Below are positions 26,712 to 35,461 of a DNA stretch of 64,000 nucleotides, one piece after another. Under the pieces are notes generated by a model, which saw only the letters and a program-made list of their open reading frames with translations, had not been told where the DNA came from and ran no database searches. Both the position numbers and the translations under genes were made by a program. The stretch is from Variovorax sp. V213 (GTDB lineage Bacteria; Pseudomonadota; Gammaproteobacteria; Burkholderiales; Burkholderiaceae_C). The stretch is taken from NCBI RefSeq assembly GCF_041154455.1, contig NZ_AP028664.1, forward strand, positions 124,001 through 188,000. The letters run 5' to 3'. Positions within the stretch are counted from its first letter, which is position 1; each line of letters begins with the position of its first letter.

Positions 26712-27110
26712 TCAGTCCGGGATGACCGCCGTGACCTCGATCTCGATCTTGGCGCGCGGCTCGACCAGCGCCGCCACCTGCACGCAGGTCATGGCCGGGA
26801 AGTTGCGCCCCATGGCATCACGGTACACGGGTCCGAGTTCCGCCAGCCGGCGGCTGTACTCGTCGCGGTCCGTCACGTACCAGGTCATGCGAACCATGTG
26901 CTCGGGGCCGGCGCCGGCTTCGCGCAGCACCTCGGCAATGTTGCGCAGCGCCAGGCCGCATTGGTCGATGAAGTCGTCCGATTCGAATTGCTGCTGCGCA
27001 TTCCAGCCGATCTGTCCGCCGACGAACACCATGGTGCCGCGCGCGGCCACGCCATTCGCATAGCCCTTGGGGGGCAACCAGCCTGGTGGCTGCAAGAGTT
27101 TGTTCATCAT
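26712..27110 (-). CDS. RidA/YjgF family enamine/imine deaminase
   Basis: 132 residues with the trimeric RidA fold: 'YANGVAARGTMVFVGGQIGWN', 'ALRNIAEVLREAGAGPEHMVRMTWYVTD' and the C-terminal 'FPAMTCVQVAALVEPRAKIEIEVTAV'. The usual ligand Arg near residue 105 is replaced by a Cys/Gln context (TCVQVAAL), and 'VEPRAKIEIE' supplies the conserved Arg and Glu. RidA enzymes hydrolyse enamines and imines. It is last in the aromatic operon and overlaps the ligand gene by a few bases; its place there fits removal of the amino group from the ring-reduced intermediate. Confidence 0.88.
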   Translation of the reverse strand: MMNKLLQPPGWLPPKGYANGVAARGTMVFVGGQIGWNAQQQFESDDFIDQCGLALRNIAEVLREAGAGPEHMVRMTWYVTDRDEYSRRLAELGPVYRDAMGRNFPAMTCVQVAALVEPRAKIEIEVTAVIPD

Positions 27111-28732
27111 GATGTGGTGTGGTCGAGTTGTCTCAGTTTGAAGCGCTGGAGCTTGCCGGTCTCAGTGCGTGGCAGCACCGTCACGAATTCGATCTCCCGC
27201 GGGTATTTGAATGGCGCGATGGTGGCTTTCACGTGGTCCTGCAGCGCCTTGACGAGTGCCGCATCGCCTTCATGGCCGGGTTTCAATACACAGAAGGCCT
27301 TCACGATCATGCCGCGGTCGGGATCCGGCTTGCCGATCACGCCGCACTCGGCCACGGCCGGGTGCTTGAGCAGTGCATCCTCCACCTCCGGCCCGCCGAC
27401 GTTGTAGCCGGCGGTGATGATCATGTCGTCGGCGCGTGCCTGGTAGAAGAAGTAGCCGTCGTCGTCCTGCACGAACGAATCGCCGGGGTAGTTCCAGCCG
27501 TTCTTCACATAATCGGCCTGGCGCGGATCGTCGAGATAGCGGCAGCCCACCGGCCCCTGCAGCGCCAGCTTGCCGACCGTGCCGCGCGGCACCTCGTTGC
27601 CCTGGTTGTCCACCACCTTCGCCGTGAAGCCCGGCACCACCTTGCCGACCGCGCCGCGGCGAACCTCGTCGCCCGCGGCGGAGATGTAGATGTGGAACAC
27701 CTCGGTGCCGCCGATGCCGTCGAGCATCTCGATGCCGGTGGCTTCCTTCCAGAGCTGCCGCGTGGCGTCGGGCAGCGCCTCGCCGGCGCTCACGCAGATG
27801 CGCAGGCTCGGCGCGCCGTGCTGCCGGACGAAGGGCGCCATCTGGCGATAGAAGGTGGGCGCGGTGTAGCAGATCGTCGCGCCAACTTCGTTGATGAGCT
27901 TCACCAACCCTTCGGGCGTGAAGGGCGCATCGGCAAAGTACACGGAAGCGCCGGCCCACATCGGAAACACCAGCAGTCCGCCGAGTCCGAACGTGAAGGC
28001 CAGCGGCGGCGAGCCGATCACGATGTCGTCGCTTTGCGCCTTCAGCACGTGGCGCGGCCAGGTTTCGCACATCGCCAGCACGTCGCGGTGCGTGGTGACC
28101 GGTGCCTTGGGCTTGCCCGTGGTGCCGGAAGTGAAAGCGAGCAGGGCGATGTCGTCCGACGCCGTGGGGCATGCGGTGAACACGCCGCTCTTGCCGGCCG
28201 CGCGTGCCGACAACGAATCGGGCGCGTCGGGCTTGTTGAACGCCACCACCGTGGCAAGCACTGGATGTTCGCGCTGCGCGAGCACCAGCTCGTCGAGCAG
28301 CCGGCCGTCGCACAGCGCCGCCACGGGGCGGGCCTTCTCGATGATCTCGCCCAGTTCCTTGGCGCGCAGCAGCGGCATGGTGGCCACCGCGATCAAGCCG
28401 GCCTTCACCACGGCGAGCCACGACAAGGCCATGGACACCGAATTGCCGCCGCGCAGCAGCACGCGATTGCCGGGCACGAGGCCCAGGTCTTCGACCAGTA
28501 CCTGCGCGATGCGGTTGACTTCGACGGCGGCCTGCGAATACGTCAGCGTACCGGTGGGGGAACGCAGCATCGGCTTGTCGCCGAACCCCTTGGCGGGTGC
28601 CTTGTCCAGCAGCTCCTCGACCAGGTTCAGCTGATCGGGCAGCTGCAACTCCGGCAGGTCGTAGCGGAAGACCGGCAACTGCTCGGCGGGCGGCAGGCGG
28701 TCGTGAACGAAGCGGTCGACTTGTGCAGACAC
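27107..28732 (-). CDS. Benzoate/2-aminobenzoate-CoA ligase (AMP-forming)
   Basis: 541 residues from a GTG start 5 bp downstream of the previous stop. The acyl-adenylate motif 'LLAFTSGTTGKPKAPVTTHRD' (about 185), 'GIGGTEVFHIYIS', 'YPGDSFVQDDDGYFFYQARADDMIITAGYNVG' and the C-terminal Lys region 'LPRTETGKLQRFKLRQ' are all present. The 'SAQVDRFVHDRLPP' start and overall motif order match the benzoate/2-aminobenzoate ligases of Azoarcus and Thauera. It would form the aryl-CoA used by the monooxygenase/reductase upstream. Confidence 0.88.
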   Translation of the reverse strand: MSAQVDRFVHDRLPPAEQLPVFRYDLPELQLPDQLNLVEELLDKAPAKGFGDKPMLRSPTGTLTYSQAAVEVNRIAQVLVEDLGLVPGNRVLLRGGNSVSMALSWLAVVKAGLIAVATMPLLRAKELGEIIEKARPVAALCDGRLLDELVLAQREHPVLATVVAFNKPDAPDSLSARAAGKSGVFTACPTASDDIALLAFTSGTTGKPKAPVTTHRDVLAMCETWPRHVLKAQSDDIVIGSPPLAFTFGLGGLLVFPMWAGASVYFADAPFTPEGLVKLINEVGATICYTAPTFYRQMAPFVRQHGAPSLRICVSAGEALPDATRQLWKEATGIEMLDGIGGTEVFHIYISAAGDEVRRGAVGKVVPGFTAKVVDNQGNEVPRGTVGKLALQGPVGCRYLDDPRQADYVKNGWNYPGDSFVQDDDGYFFYQARADDMIITAGYNVGGPEVEDALLKHPAVAECGVIGKPDPDRGMIVKAFCVLKPGHEGDAALVKALQDHVKATIAPFKYPREIEFVTVLPRTETGKLQRFKLRQLDHTTS

Positions 28733-28737
28733 GGTGT

Positions 28738-29931
28738 TTATCCCCGCAGAACGGATTTGCCAATGATCAGTTGTTGAACTTCCGTCGCGCCTTCGTAAAT
28801 GCGCAGCGAGCGGATGTCGCGGTAGAGGCTCTCGATCTTCGTGCCGACCTTCACGCCAAGGCCGCCGTGCATCTGCAGTGCCATGTCGATCACGCGGCTT
28901 GCGTTCTCGGTGGCGCACATCTTGGCCATGGCCGCGGCAGCCGACACGTCGCCTACCGGGGGGGCGCCGCGCTGTTCGGCGTCATCGCGCATCCACGCCG
29001 CGCGGTAGGTGAGCAAGGCGGCACTGTCGATCAGCGCCGCCATCTCGCCGAGCTTGGCCTGGGTGAGCTGGAAGTCGGCCAGCGTCTGCCCGAACATGCG
29101 CCGGCCCTTCGCATGCGCAATCGCCTCGGCGAGTGCGCGGCGGCCCATGCCGAGCGCGGCACCCGCCACCGACGCGCGGAAGATGTCGAGCGTGCGCATT
29201 GCCAGCTTGAAGCCGCCGTTGAGCTCGCCGAGCTGCGCCGTGCGCGGCACGATGCAGTTCTCGAAGCGCAAGGTGGCAAGCGGGTGCGGCGCCATCACGT
29301 CGATGTGCTCGGACGTATCGAGACCGGCCGTCTTCGCATCGACGATGAACGCGGTGATGCCGCGCGTGCCGGCCGCCGGCTCCGTCTTCGCGAACACGCA
29401 ATAGAAGTCGGCGATGCCGCCGTTGCTGATCCAGGTCTTTTCGCCATGCAGGCGCCATCCGTCGGCCGTGGCCTCTGCGCGCATGGCCATGGCGGCCACG
29501 TCCGAACCGGCCTCGGGTTCGCTGAGCGCGAAGGCGGCGATCCTGCCGCCCTTGCCGACGGACGTGAGGTAGTGCGATTGCTGATCGGGCGTGCCCGCGA
29601 GCGTGATCGCGCCGCTGCCCAGGCCCTGCATCGCAAACGCGAAGTCGGCCAGCGGCGAGTGGTAGCCGAGCGTCTCGCGCAGCAGCACCAGCGCGCGCGA
29701 ATCGAGGCGTTCCAGCGCGCCGCCCGCGCTGCCGGGCACGGCATAGCGCAGCCAGCCGCCATCGCCGAGGCGGCGCACCCATTCGCGGCAAGCGGCGCGG
29801 TCGTCGCGCTCATCCACCTCCTGGGCTGCGCACCAGGGCAGCAGGTCGCGTGCAAGCGCCTGGTGGGCGTCGTCGAAGAACGGCAGCGCGAGGTGCGCTG
29901 TCGAAGGCGGTGCGGGAATCTTCGTCATCAT
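28738..29931 (-). CDS. Acyl-CoA dehydrogenase
   Basis: 397 residues. FAD/substrate signatures are 'FALSEPEAGSDVAAMAMRAE' and 'WISNGGIADFYCVFAKTE'; 'QLTQAKLGEMAALIDSA', 'QMHGGLGVKVGTKIESLYRDIRSLRIYEGATEVQQLIIGKSVL' follow. The catalytic Glu in 'YEGATEVQ' is present. It oxidises a CoA thioester to the enoyl form. In this operon it most likely acts on ring-cleaved or ring-reduced intermediates of aromatic degradation. Starts at 29931 and 29928 are adjacent. Confidence 0.9.
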   Translation of the reverse strand: MMTKIPAPPSTAHLALPFFDDAHQALARDLLPWCAAQEVDERDDRAACREWVRRLGDGGWLRYAVPGSAGGALERLDSRALVLLRETLGYHSPLADFAFAMQGLGSGAITLAGTPDQQSHYLTSVGKGGRIAAFALSEPEAGSDVAAMAMRAEATADGWRLHGEKTWISNGGIADFYCVFAKTEPAAGTRGITAFIVDAKTAGLDTSEHIDVMAPHPLATLRFENCIVPRTAQLGELNGGFKLAMRTLDIFRASVAGAALGMGRRALAEAIAHAKGRRMFGQTLADFQLTQAKLGEMAALIDSAALLTYRAAWMRDDAEQRGAPPVGDVSAAAAMAKMCATENASRVIDMALQMHGGLGVKVGTKIESLYRDIRSLRIYEGATEVQQLIIGKSVLRG

Positions 29932-29935
29932 GGCG

Positions 29936-30790
29936 TCAGTCCCCACCGAACACAGGCTTGCGCTTGGCGGCAAAGGCTTCATAGGCGCGCTTGAAGTCTT
30001 CGGTCTGCATGCAGATCGCCTGCGCCTGCGCTTCGGCCTCGATGGCCTGGTCGATGGTCATCGACCATTCCTGCGACAGCATGGTCTTGGTCATGCCGTG
30101 CGCGAAGCTCGGGCCTTCGGCCAGTTCGCGCGCCACCTTGGTGGCGGCTTCGAGCAATGCATCGCTTTCGTGCAGCGCATTGAAGAAGCCCCAGGCCTGG
30201 CCTTCCTGCGCCGTCATCGCGCGGCCGGTGAACAGCAGCTCCGAGGCGCGGCCCTGGCCGATCACGCGCGGCAGCAGCGCGCAGGCGCCCATGTCGGCGC
30301 CGGCAAGGCCCACGCGGGTGAACAAGAAAGCCGTGCGCGTCGAAGGAGAACCATAGCGAAGATCGCAAGCCAGCGCGATCATCGCGCCCGCACCGGCGCA
30401 CACGCCGTCGATCGCCCCGACGATGGGCTGCGGGCAATGGCGGATGGCCTTCACCAGGTCGCCCGTCATGCGCGTGAACTCGAGCAACTCGGGCATGCGC
30501 ATCGTGGTGAGCGGGCCGATGATCTCGTGCACGTCGCCGCCCGAGCAGAAGTTGCCGCCCGCGCCGGTGATCACGACGGCCTTCACGTCAGTCGCATACG
30601 TCAGCGCGCGAAACAGGTCGCGCAGCTCGGCGTAAGAGTCGAAGGTGAGCGGGTTCTTGCGCTCGGGCCGGTTCAGCGTGATGGTGCCGACGCCGGCCTC
30701 GTAGCTCCACGCGAAGTGCCTGGCCTCATAAGGCGCCTTGGCCTCGAATTGCGCGCGCATGGGATTGCCCGCGCCGATGTAGTGCTTCAT
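29936..30790 (-). CDS. Enoyl-CoA hydratase/isomerase family protein
   Basis: 284 residues of the crotonase fold. 'VGTITLNRPERKNPLTFDSYAELRDLF', the oxyanion-hole segment 'AVVITGAGGNFCSGGDVHEI' and 'PIVGAIDGVCAGAGAMIALACDLRYGS' are clear. The first catalytic Glu of standard hydratases (ECH Glu144) aligns with 'LAGADMG', i.e. not Glu, so hydratase chemistry is uncertain and another crotonase reaction (ring hydrolysis, isomerisation) is possible. The start overlaps the MarR gene by 4 bp. Confidence 0.87.
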   Translation of the reverse strand: MKHYIGAGNPMRAQFEAKAPYEARHFAWSYEAGVGTITLNRPERKNPLTFDSYAELRDLFRALTYATDVKAVVITGAGGNFCSGGDVHEIIGPLTTMRMPELLEFTRMTGDLVKAIRHCPQPIVGAIDGVCAGAGAMIALACDLRYGSPSTRTAFLFTRVGLAGADMGACALLPRVIGQGRASELLFTGRAMTAQEGQAWGFFNALHESDALLEAATKVARELAEGPSFAHGMTKTMLSQEWSMTIDQAIEAEAQAQAICMQTEDFKRAYEAFAAKRKPVFGGD

Positions 30791-31263
30791 TCGGCCTCCG
30801 CCATCTGGCTGTGTGAGTGTTGCTTGACCTTGCCGAGCAGCTTGTGAAGCTGCGCGATCTCCTTGGCGCTGAGGCCCGCGAACGCATCGACGATCCAGTC
30901 CTCGTGCTGCTGCGCCATGTCGTTGAATAGTTTGCGGCCGCGGGCGGTGAGCCGCACGCGCCAGGCACGGCGGTCGCCCTCGACGTTGATGCGCTCGACC
31001 AGTCCCTCGGTCACCAGCTGGTCGGTGATGCCGGTGACGTTGCCGCCCGTCACCATCATGCGGCGCGAGAGTTCGTTCATCTTCAGGCCATCGGGGGAGC
31101 GTTCGAGCTGCGACATCAGGTCGAAGCGCGGCAGCGTGGTCGAAAACTGCGAGCGCAGTTCGTTGCGCACCTGCTTCTCGATCAACTGGGTGCAGGTGAG
31201 GAGCCGCAGCCAGAGGCGCAGGGCCTCGGGGTGCTCGCTATGGGCGCGTGCTTCGAGGTCCAT
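30787..31263 (-). CDS. MarR family regulator of the aromatic operon
   Basis: 158 residues. Winged helix 'LKMNELSRRMMVTGGNVTGITDQLVTEGLVERINVEGDRRAWRVRLTARG' at about 60-110 with dimerisation helices at both ends. It is embedded between the monooxygenase/reductase and hydratase genes, translationally coupled to the latter, and is the obvious repressor for the operon, perhaps released by an aryl-CoA. A candidate operator is at 33747-33760. Confidence 0.9.
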   Translation of the reverse strand: MDLEARAHSEHPEALRLWLRLLTCTQLIEKQVRNELRSQFSTTLPRFDLMSQLERSPDGLKMNELSRRMMVTGGNVTGITDQLVTEGLVERINVEGDRRAWRVRLTARGRKLFNDMAQQHEDWIVDAFAGLSAKEIAQLHKLLGKVKQHSHSQMAEAE

Positions 31264-31349
31264 GTCAGTGGCGCCCGGCCGCCCGAAGGCACTGACGCGC
31301 CCCCTCGGGGGGCAGCGATACGCGAAGCGATGAGCGCGGGGGTTTCATT

Positions 31350-33698
31350 TCAGTGTGTCTCCTCGGTGTTCCGCGCCGCCAGCGCCGCATTCGCGGCTGC
31401 GGCCATCTGCTGCTGCTTGGCGATCTCGCGGTAGAGCTGGTCGCGTCCGCTCAGGTATTGCTTGGGCCAGTCGACATCGCGGCTTTGCAGCTTGGCGGCT
31501 TCGTGCAATGTCCAGGCGGGATCCGCGAGGTGCGGGCGCGCGATGGCGCACAAGTCGGCGCGGCCGGCCGCGATGATGCTGTTGGCCTGGTCGGCGTCGG
31601 TGATGGCGCCGACCGCGATGGTCGCAATGCCGACCTCATTGCGGATGCGGTCCGAGAACGGCGTCTGGTACATGCGGCCGTACACCGGCTTGGCCGCGCG
31701 CGTGGTCTGGCCGGAAGACACGTCGATGAAATCGGCGCCGGCTTCCTTGAAGAGGCGCGCCACCACGACCGCATCGGCATCCGTGTTGCCGCCGGGTGCC
31801 CAGTCGTGCGCCGAGATGCGCACGCTCATCGGCTTGTCGGCCGGCCACACGGCGCGCATCGCGCGGAACACCTCGAGCGGATAGCGGCAGCGAGCCTCGA
31901 TGCCGCCGCCGTACTCGTCGGTGCGCTGGTTGGTAAGGGGGCTGATGAAGGCCGACAGCAGGTAGCCGTGCGCGCAGTGCAGCTCGAGCCAGTCGAAGCC
32001 GCATTCGGCTGCGCGGCGCGTGGAATCCACGAACCGCTCGCGCATGGTGTCCATCTGCTCGCGCGTCATCGCGGCCGGCAGCTGGTTCTGTTCGCCATAC
32101 GCGACCGGGCTCGCGGCCAGCAGCGGCCAGTTGCCGCTTTCGAGCGGCTCGTCGGTGCCTTCCCAGCCCACGCGGGTGGAGCCCTTGGGGCCGCTGTGGC
32201 CGAGCTGCATGGCGATCTTCGCGCTCGACTGCGTGTGCACGAAGTCGACGATGCGCTTGAACGCCGCCTGCTGCGTGTCGTTGTACAGACCCGTGCAGCC
32301 GGGGGTGATGCGCCCCTCCGGCGTCGGGCTGGTCATTTCGACGCACACCATCGCGGCGCCGCCGAGCGCGCGCGCGCCCAGGTGCACCAGCAGAAAATCC
32401 TGCGGCACGCCGTCGACCGCGCTGTAGGTGGCCATCGGCGACACCAGGATGCGGTTCTTCAGCGTGAGGCCGCGCACCGTGAACGGCATCAGCATGGGCG
32501 CCACGGGCGTGCCCCCGGCGAGCCACCGCTCGTAGCCGCCGAGCCATTCGGTGTCGCGCACGCGCAGGTTCTCGTGGCTGATGCGCTGCGAGCGCGTGAG
32601 CAGCGAATAGGCGAACTGCTCGATCTGCATGCCGGTGTAGCGAGGCACGTTCTCGAACCACTCGGTCGAGTTGCGTGCCGCGTTCTGGATCTTGAGCACC
32701 TCGACGCTGCGGCGCGCCTCGTAGCCTTCGAGCACATGGTCGACCGTGCCGCCGCGCTCGAACTCGTTCGCCAGGTCGATCGCGTCCTCGAGCGCGAGCT
32801 TGGTGCCCGAACCGATCGAGAAGTGCGCCGTGTGCGCCGCATCGCCCATCAGCACCACGGGCACCGAGCGGCCTTCCACGTCGATGCGGTGCGTCCAGCG
32901 TTCGCACACCACGCGCGGAAAGCGGATCCAGTTGGCCGAGCCGCGAAGGTGCGTGGCGTTGCTGATGAGCGGGTGGCCGCCCAGGTATTTGGCAAACAGT
33001 TTCTCGCAGAAGGCGATGGCCTCGGGCTGCTCCATCTGGTCCAGGCCGTGGGCCTTCCACACCGCCTCGGGCGTCTCGACGATGAAGGTCGAGGTCTTGT
33101 CGTCGAACTGGTAGGCGTGGGCCTGGAACCAGCCGTGCTCGGTCTGTTCGAAGGCGAAGGTGAAGGCGTCGAAGGTCTGGTGCGTGCCGAGCCACACGAA
33201 GCGGCAGTTGCGCAGGTCGATGTCGGGCTTGAACACATCGGCGTAGCGCTGGCGGATGCGGCTGTTGAGGCCGTCGCTGGCAATCACCAGGTCGGCGTTG
33301 TACTGGGCGGCCATGGCCTGGTCGTCGGTGGCGTCGGTTTCGAAGACCAGCTTCACGCCGAGCGCCAGGCAGCGCTCCTGCAAGATGTTCAAGAGCCGCT
33401 TGCGGCCGATGCCGCAGAAGCCGTGGCCGCCCGAGCGCACCTGCCGCCCCTTGAAGAACACCTGGATGTCGTCCCAGTGGTGGAACTCATGGCCGATGAG
33501 CGACGCGGTTTCGGCGTCGGCCGCGGCCAGGTTGGCGAGCGTCTGGTCGCTCAGCACCACGCCCCAGCCGAAGGTGTCGAAAGGGCGGTTGCGCTCCACC
33601 ACGGTGATTTCGAGCGCCGGCTTGCGCGCCTTCATCAGCAAGGCGAAGTAGAGGCCCGCGGGGCCGCCGCCGATGCACAGGATGCGTTGAAGGTCCAT
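31350..33698 (-). CDS. 2-aminobenzoyl-CoA monooxygenase/reductase-type fusion (FAD hydroxylase + Old Yellow Enzyme)
   Basis: 782 residues. The N-terminal half (about 1-390) is a salicylate-hydroxylase-like flavoprotein: 'CIGGGPAGLYFALLMKA' and 'VVLMGDAAHTAHFSIGSGTKLALEDA'. The C-terminal half (about 410-770) is an Old Yellow Enzyme domain: 'MATYSAVDG', 'QLGHSGPKGS', 'ELHCAHGYLLSAFISPLTNQRTDEYGG' and 'IARPHLADP'. This two-domain design is known for 2-aminobenzoyl-CoA monooxygenase/reductase of Azoarcus and salicylyl-CoA 5-hydroxylase. With a 2-aminobenzoate-type ligase and RidA beside it, anthranilate is favoured. An in-frame ATG at 33737 would add 13 residues and give a nearly leaderless message. 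Confidence 0.87.
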   Translation of the reverse strand: MDLQRILCIGGGPAGLYFALLMKARKPALEITVVERNRPFDTFGWGVVLSDQTLANLAAADAETASLIGHEFHHWDDIQVFFKGRQVRSGGHGFCGIGRKRLLNILQERCLALGVKLVFETDATDDQAMAAQYNADLVIASDGLNSRIRQRYADVFKPDIDLRNCRFVWLGTHQTFDAFTFAFEQTEHGWFQAHAYQFDDKTSTFIVETPEAVWKAHGLDQMEQPEAIAFCEKLFAKYLGGHPLISNATHLRGSANWIRFPRVVCERWTHRIDVEGRSVPVVLMGDAAHTAHFSIGSGTKLALEDAIDLANEFERGGTVDHVLEGYEARRSVEVLKIQNAARNSTEWFENVPRYTGMQIEQFAYSLLTRSQRISHENLRVRDTEWLGGYERWLAGGTPVAPMLMPFTVRGLTLKNRILVSPMATYSAVDGVPQDFLLVHLGARALGGAAMVCVEMTSPTPEGRITPGCTGLYNDTQQAAFKRIVDFVHTQSSAKIAMQLGHSGPKGSTRVGWEGTDEPLESGNWPLLAASPVAYGEQNQLPAAMTREQMDTMRERFVDSTRRAAECGFDWLELHCAHGYLLSAFISPLTNQRTDEYGGGIEARCRYPLEVFRAMRAVWPADKPMSVRISAHDWAPGGNTDADAVVVARLFKEAGADFIDVSSGQTTRAAKPVYGRMYQTPFSDRIRNEVGIATIAVGAITDADQANSIIAAGRADLCAIARPHLADPAWTLHEAAKLQSRDVDWPKQYLSGRDQLYREIAKQQQMAAAANAALAARNTEETH

Positions 33699-33745
33699 GG
33701 CGGGTGCGGCGGAAAGGCCGGCGGTGAGGCTGTTCATGGTTGAAT

Positions 33746-33773
33746 AGTTTAAGCATAAACAATCTGGTGTCAA
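33746..33773 (-). promoter_or_regulatory. Promoter of the aromatic operon
   Basis: Minus strand: consensus -35 TTGACA (33773-33768), 16-bp spacer, -10 TAAACT (33751-33746). The predicted start of transcription is about 33739, two bases from the ATG at 33737. Confidence 0.65.
33747..33760. promoter_or_regulatory. Candidate MarR operator GTTTA-N4-TAAAC
   Basis: A perfect 5-bp dyad (33747-33751 and 33756-33760) covers the -10 region of the aromatic operon promoter, so a bound repressor would block it. This fits the MarR gene encoded in the operon. Confidence 0.55.
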
Positions 33774-33853
33774 CGGGGTCATACCACAGGGGTACCCAGC
33801 AAGTCGTGTGATGTCATGCAAAAAACCGAAAAAATCAATACCATGGGCTCACC

Positions 33854-35122
33854 ATGCAAAGCTTGATACCCAAGATCGAGTCGCAGCTTGCGTCGCTGCC
33901 CGTGCCCATCGCGCTGGAATTGCCCGACGGCCGAAGAGTGGCCAAGCCGGGGTCGCGCGTGACGCTGGCGTTCAGCGAGTGGTCGGCGCTGGCCAAGCTG
34001 GCGGCGCACCAGGTGGGCGCCATCGGCGAGGCCTACGTGGAGGGCAAGGTGCAGATCGAGGGCGCGATGCGCGACCTGATCGATGCGACGGTCGGCATGC
34101 TGCCCGGCAACCCCGCCGAGACCGACACCGCCTGGTGGACCCGCCTGCTGCGCCTGGCCAAGTCCCGCGGCTCCCATTCGTTGAACAAGGATGCGGAGCA
34201 GATCCAGTTCCACTACGACGTTTCCGACGACTTCTACGCGCTGTGGCTCGACCCGCGCCGGGTGTATTCGTGCGCGTACTTTCGCACTCCCGAGCTGACC
34301 TTGGCACAGGCGCAGGAAGCCAAGCTCGACCACATCTGCCGCAAGCTGATGCTGCAGCCCGGCGAGCGTTTTCTGGACATCGGCTCCGGCTGGGGCGGGC
34401 TGCTGCTGTGGGCGGCGGAGCACTACGGCGTCGACGCCACCGGCATCACCCTGTCGAAGAACCAGCATGCGCATGTGCGGCAGCTGATCGAGGAAAAGGG
34501 CCTGCAGGACCGCGTGCGCGTGGAGCTGCGCGACTACCGCGAGCTTTCCGCCGACGCGCCTTTCGACAAGATCTCGTCGGTCGGCATGTTCGAGCACGTG
34601 GGCGCGGCCAACATGCCCACGTACTTCCGCAAGATCCATTCGCTCTTGAAGCCCGGCGGCCTGGTCCTGAACCACGGCATCACCTCGGGCCAGCTCGACT
34701 ACCGGCAGCTGGGCGCGGGCATGGGCGATTTCATCGAGAAGTACATCTTCCCGGGCGGCGAACTCCTGCACGTGACGCACGTGCTGCGCGAGACGGCCGC
34801 CGCGGGCCTGGAGATGGTCGACACCGAGAGCCTGCGCCCGCACTACGCGCGCACGCTATGGGCCTGGTCCGACGCGCTCGAGGGGCAGCTCGGAACGGCG
34901 CGCGAGGTGCTCGCGCGTGCGGGTGGGCGGCAGGGCGAGAACGCGGAGCGCATCCTGCGCGCCTACCGCCTCTATCTGGCGGGCTCCGCCATGAGCTTCG
35001 AACAAGGCTGGATCTCACTGCACCAGATGCTTTCCACCAAGCCCGACGGCAGGGTCGAGCACGGTGTTTTGCGCGGCGCCCAATCGGTGTACCCTTTTGC
35101 CCGTGACTACATCTACAAGTGA
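33854..35122 (+). CDS. cfa: Cyclopropane-fatty-acyl-phospholipid synthase
   Basis: 422 residues. It methylenates unsaturated acyl chains of membrane lipids using SAM. The N-terminal lipid-binding part is followed by 'IQFHYDVSDDFYALWLDPRRVYSCAYF', the SAM site 'FLDIGSGWGGLLLWAAEHYG', 'VGMFEHVG' and 'KYIFPGGELLH', and the C-terminal 'YRLYLAGSAMSFEQGWISLHQML'. It is divergent from the aromatic operon and followed by DUF1840 within 12 bp, probably as one transcript. Confidence 0.93.
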   Translation: MQSLIPKIESQLASLPVPIALELPDGRRVAKPGSRVTLAFSEWSALAKLAAHQVGAIGEAYVEGKVQIEGAMRDLIDATVGMLPGNPAETDTAWWTRLLRLAKSRGSHSLNKDAEQIQFHYDVSDDFYALWLDPRRVYSCAYFRTPELTLAQAQEAKLDHICRKLMLQPGERFLDIGSGWGGLLLWAAEHYGVDATGITLSKNQHAHVRQLIEEKGLQDRVRVELRDYRELSADAPFDKISSVGMFEHVGAANMPTYFRKIHSLLKPGGLVLNHGITSGQLDYRQLGAGMGDFIEKYIFPGGELLHVTHVLRETAAAGLEMVDTESLRPHYARTLWAWSDALEGQLGTAREVLARAGGRQGENAERILRAYRLYLAGSAMSFEQGWISLHQMLSTKPDGRVEHGVLRGAQSVYPFARDYIYK

Positions 35123-35134
35123 GTGAAAACAATC

Positions 35135-35458
35135 ATGCTGTACCGATTCCAGTCCCGCGCCTCCCCTGACTTCGTGATGCTCGAGGTGCACGCGCGCCAG
35201 CTGTTCGACATCATCGGCAAGGACATCGCGCCCAAAGGCATCGTCACCGTCGAGCAGATTCCCGCTGCCATTGCGGCGCTCGAATCCGCGCTGGCACGCG
35301 AAGCCAGCAATCCCCACAATAACGACGACTACGCCGTCGAAGGCCACGCCGCCGAGGCTGAGAAGCAGCACGTGGGATTGCACCAGCGCGCAGCCCCCCT
35401 GCTCCACATGCTGAGGGACTCGCTGGCCGAGAAAAAAGACGTTACCTGGAAGACCTGA
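35135..35458 (+). CDS. DUF1840 domain-containing protein
   Basis: 107 residues: 'MLYRFQSRASPDFVMLEVHARQLFDIIGKD' then 'GIVTVEQIPAAIAALESALA' and 'VGLHQRAAPLLHMLRDSLAEKKDVTWK'. This is the DUF1840 family of Betaproteobacteria, function unknown. I prefer the ATG at 35135, where the conserved 'MLY' start lies, over a GTG at 35123 that touches the cfa stop. Confidence 0.85.
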   Translation: MLYRFQSRASPDFVMLEVHARQLFDIIGKDIAPKGIVTVEQIPAAIAALESALAREASNPHNNDDYAVEGHAAEAEKQHVGLHQRAAPLLHMLRDSLAEKKDVTWKT

Positions 35459-35461
35459 GCG

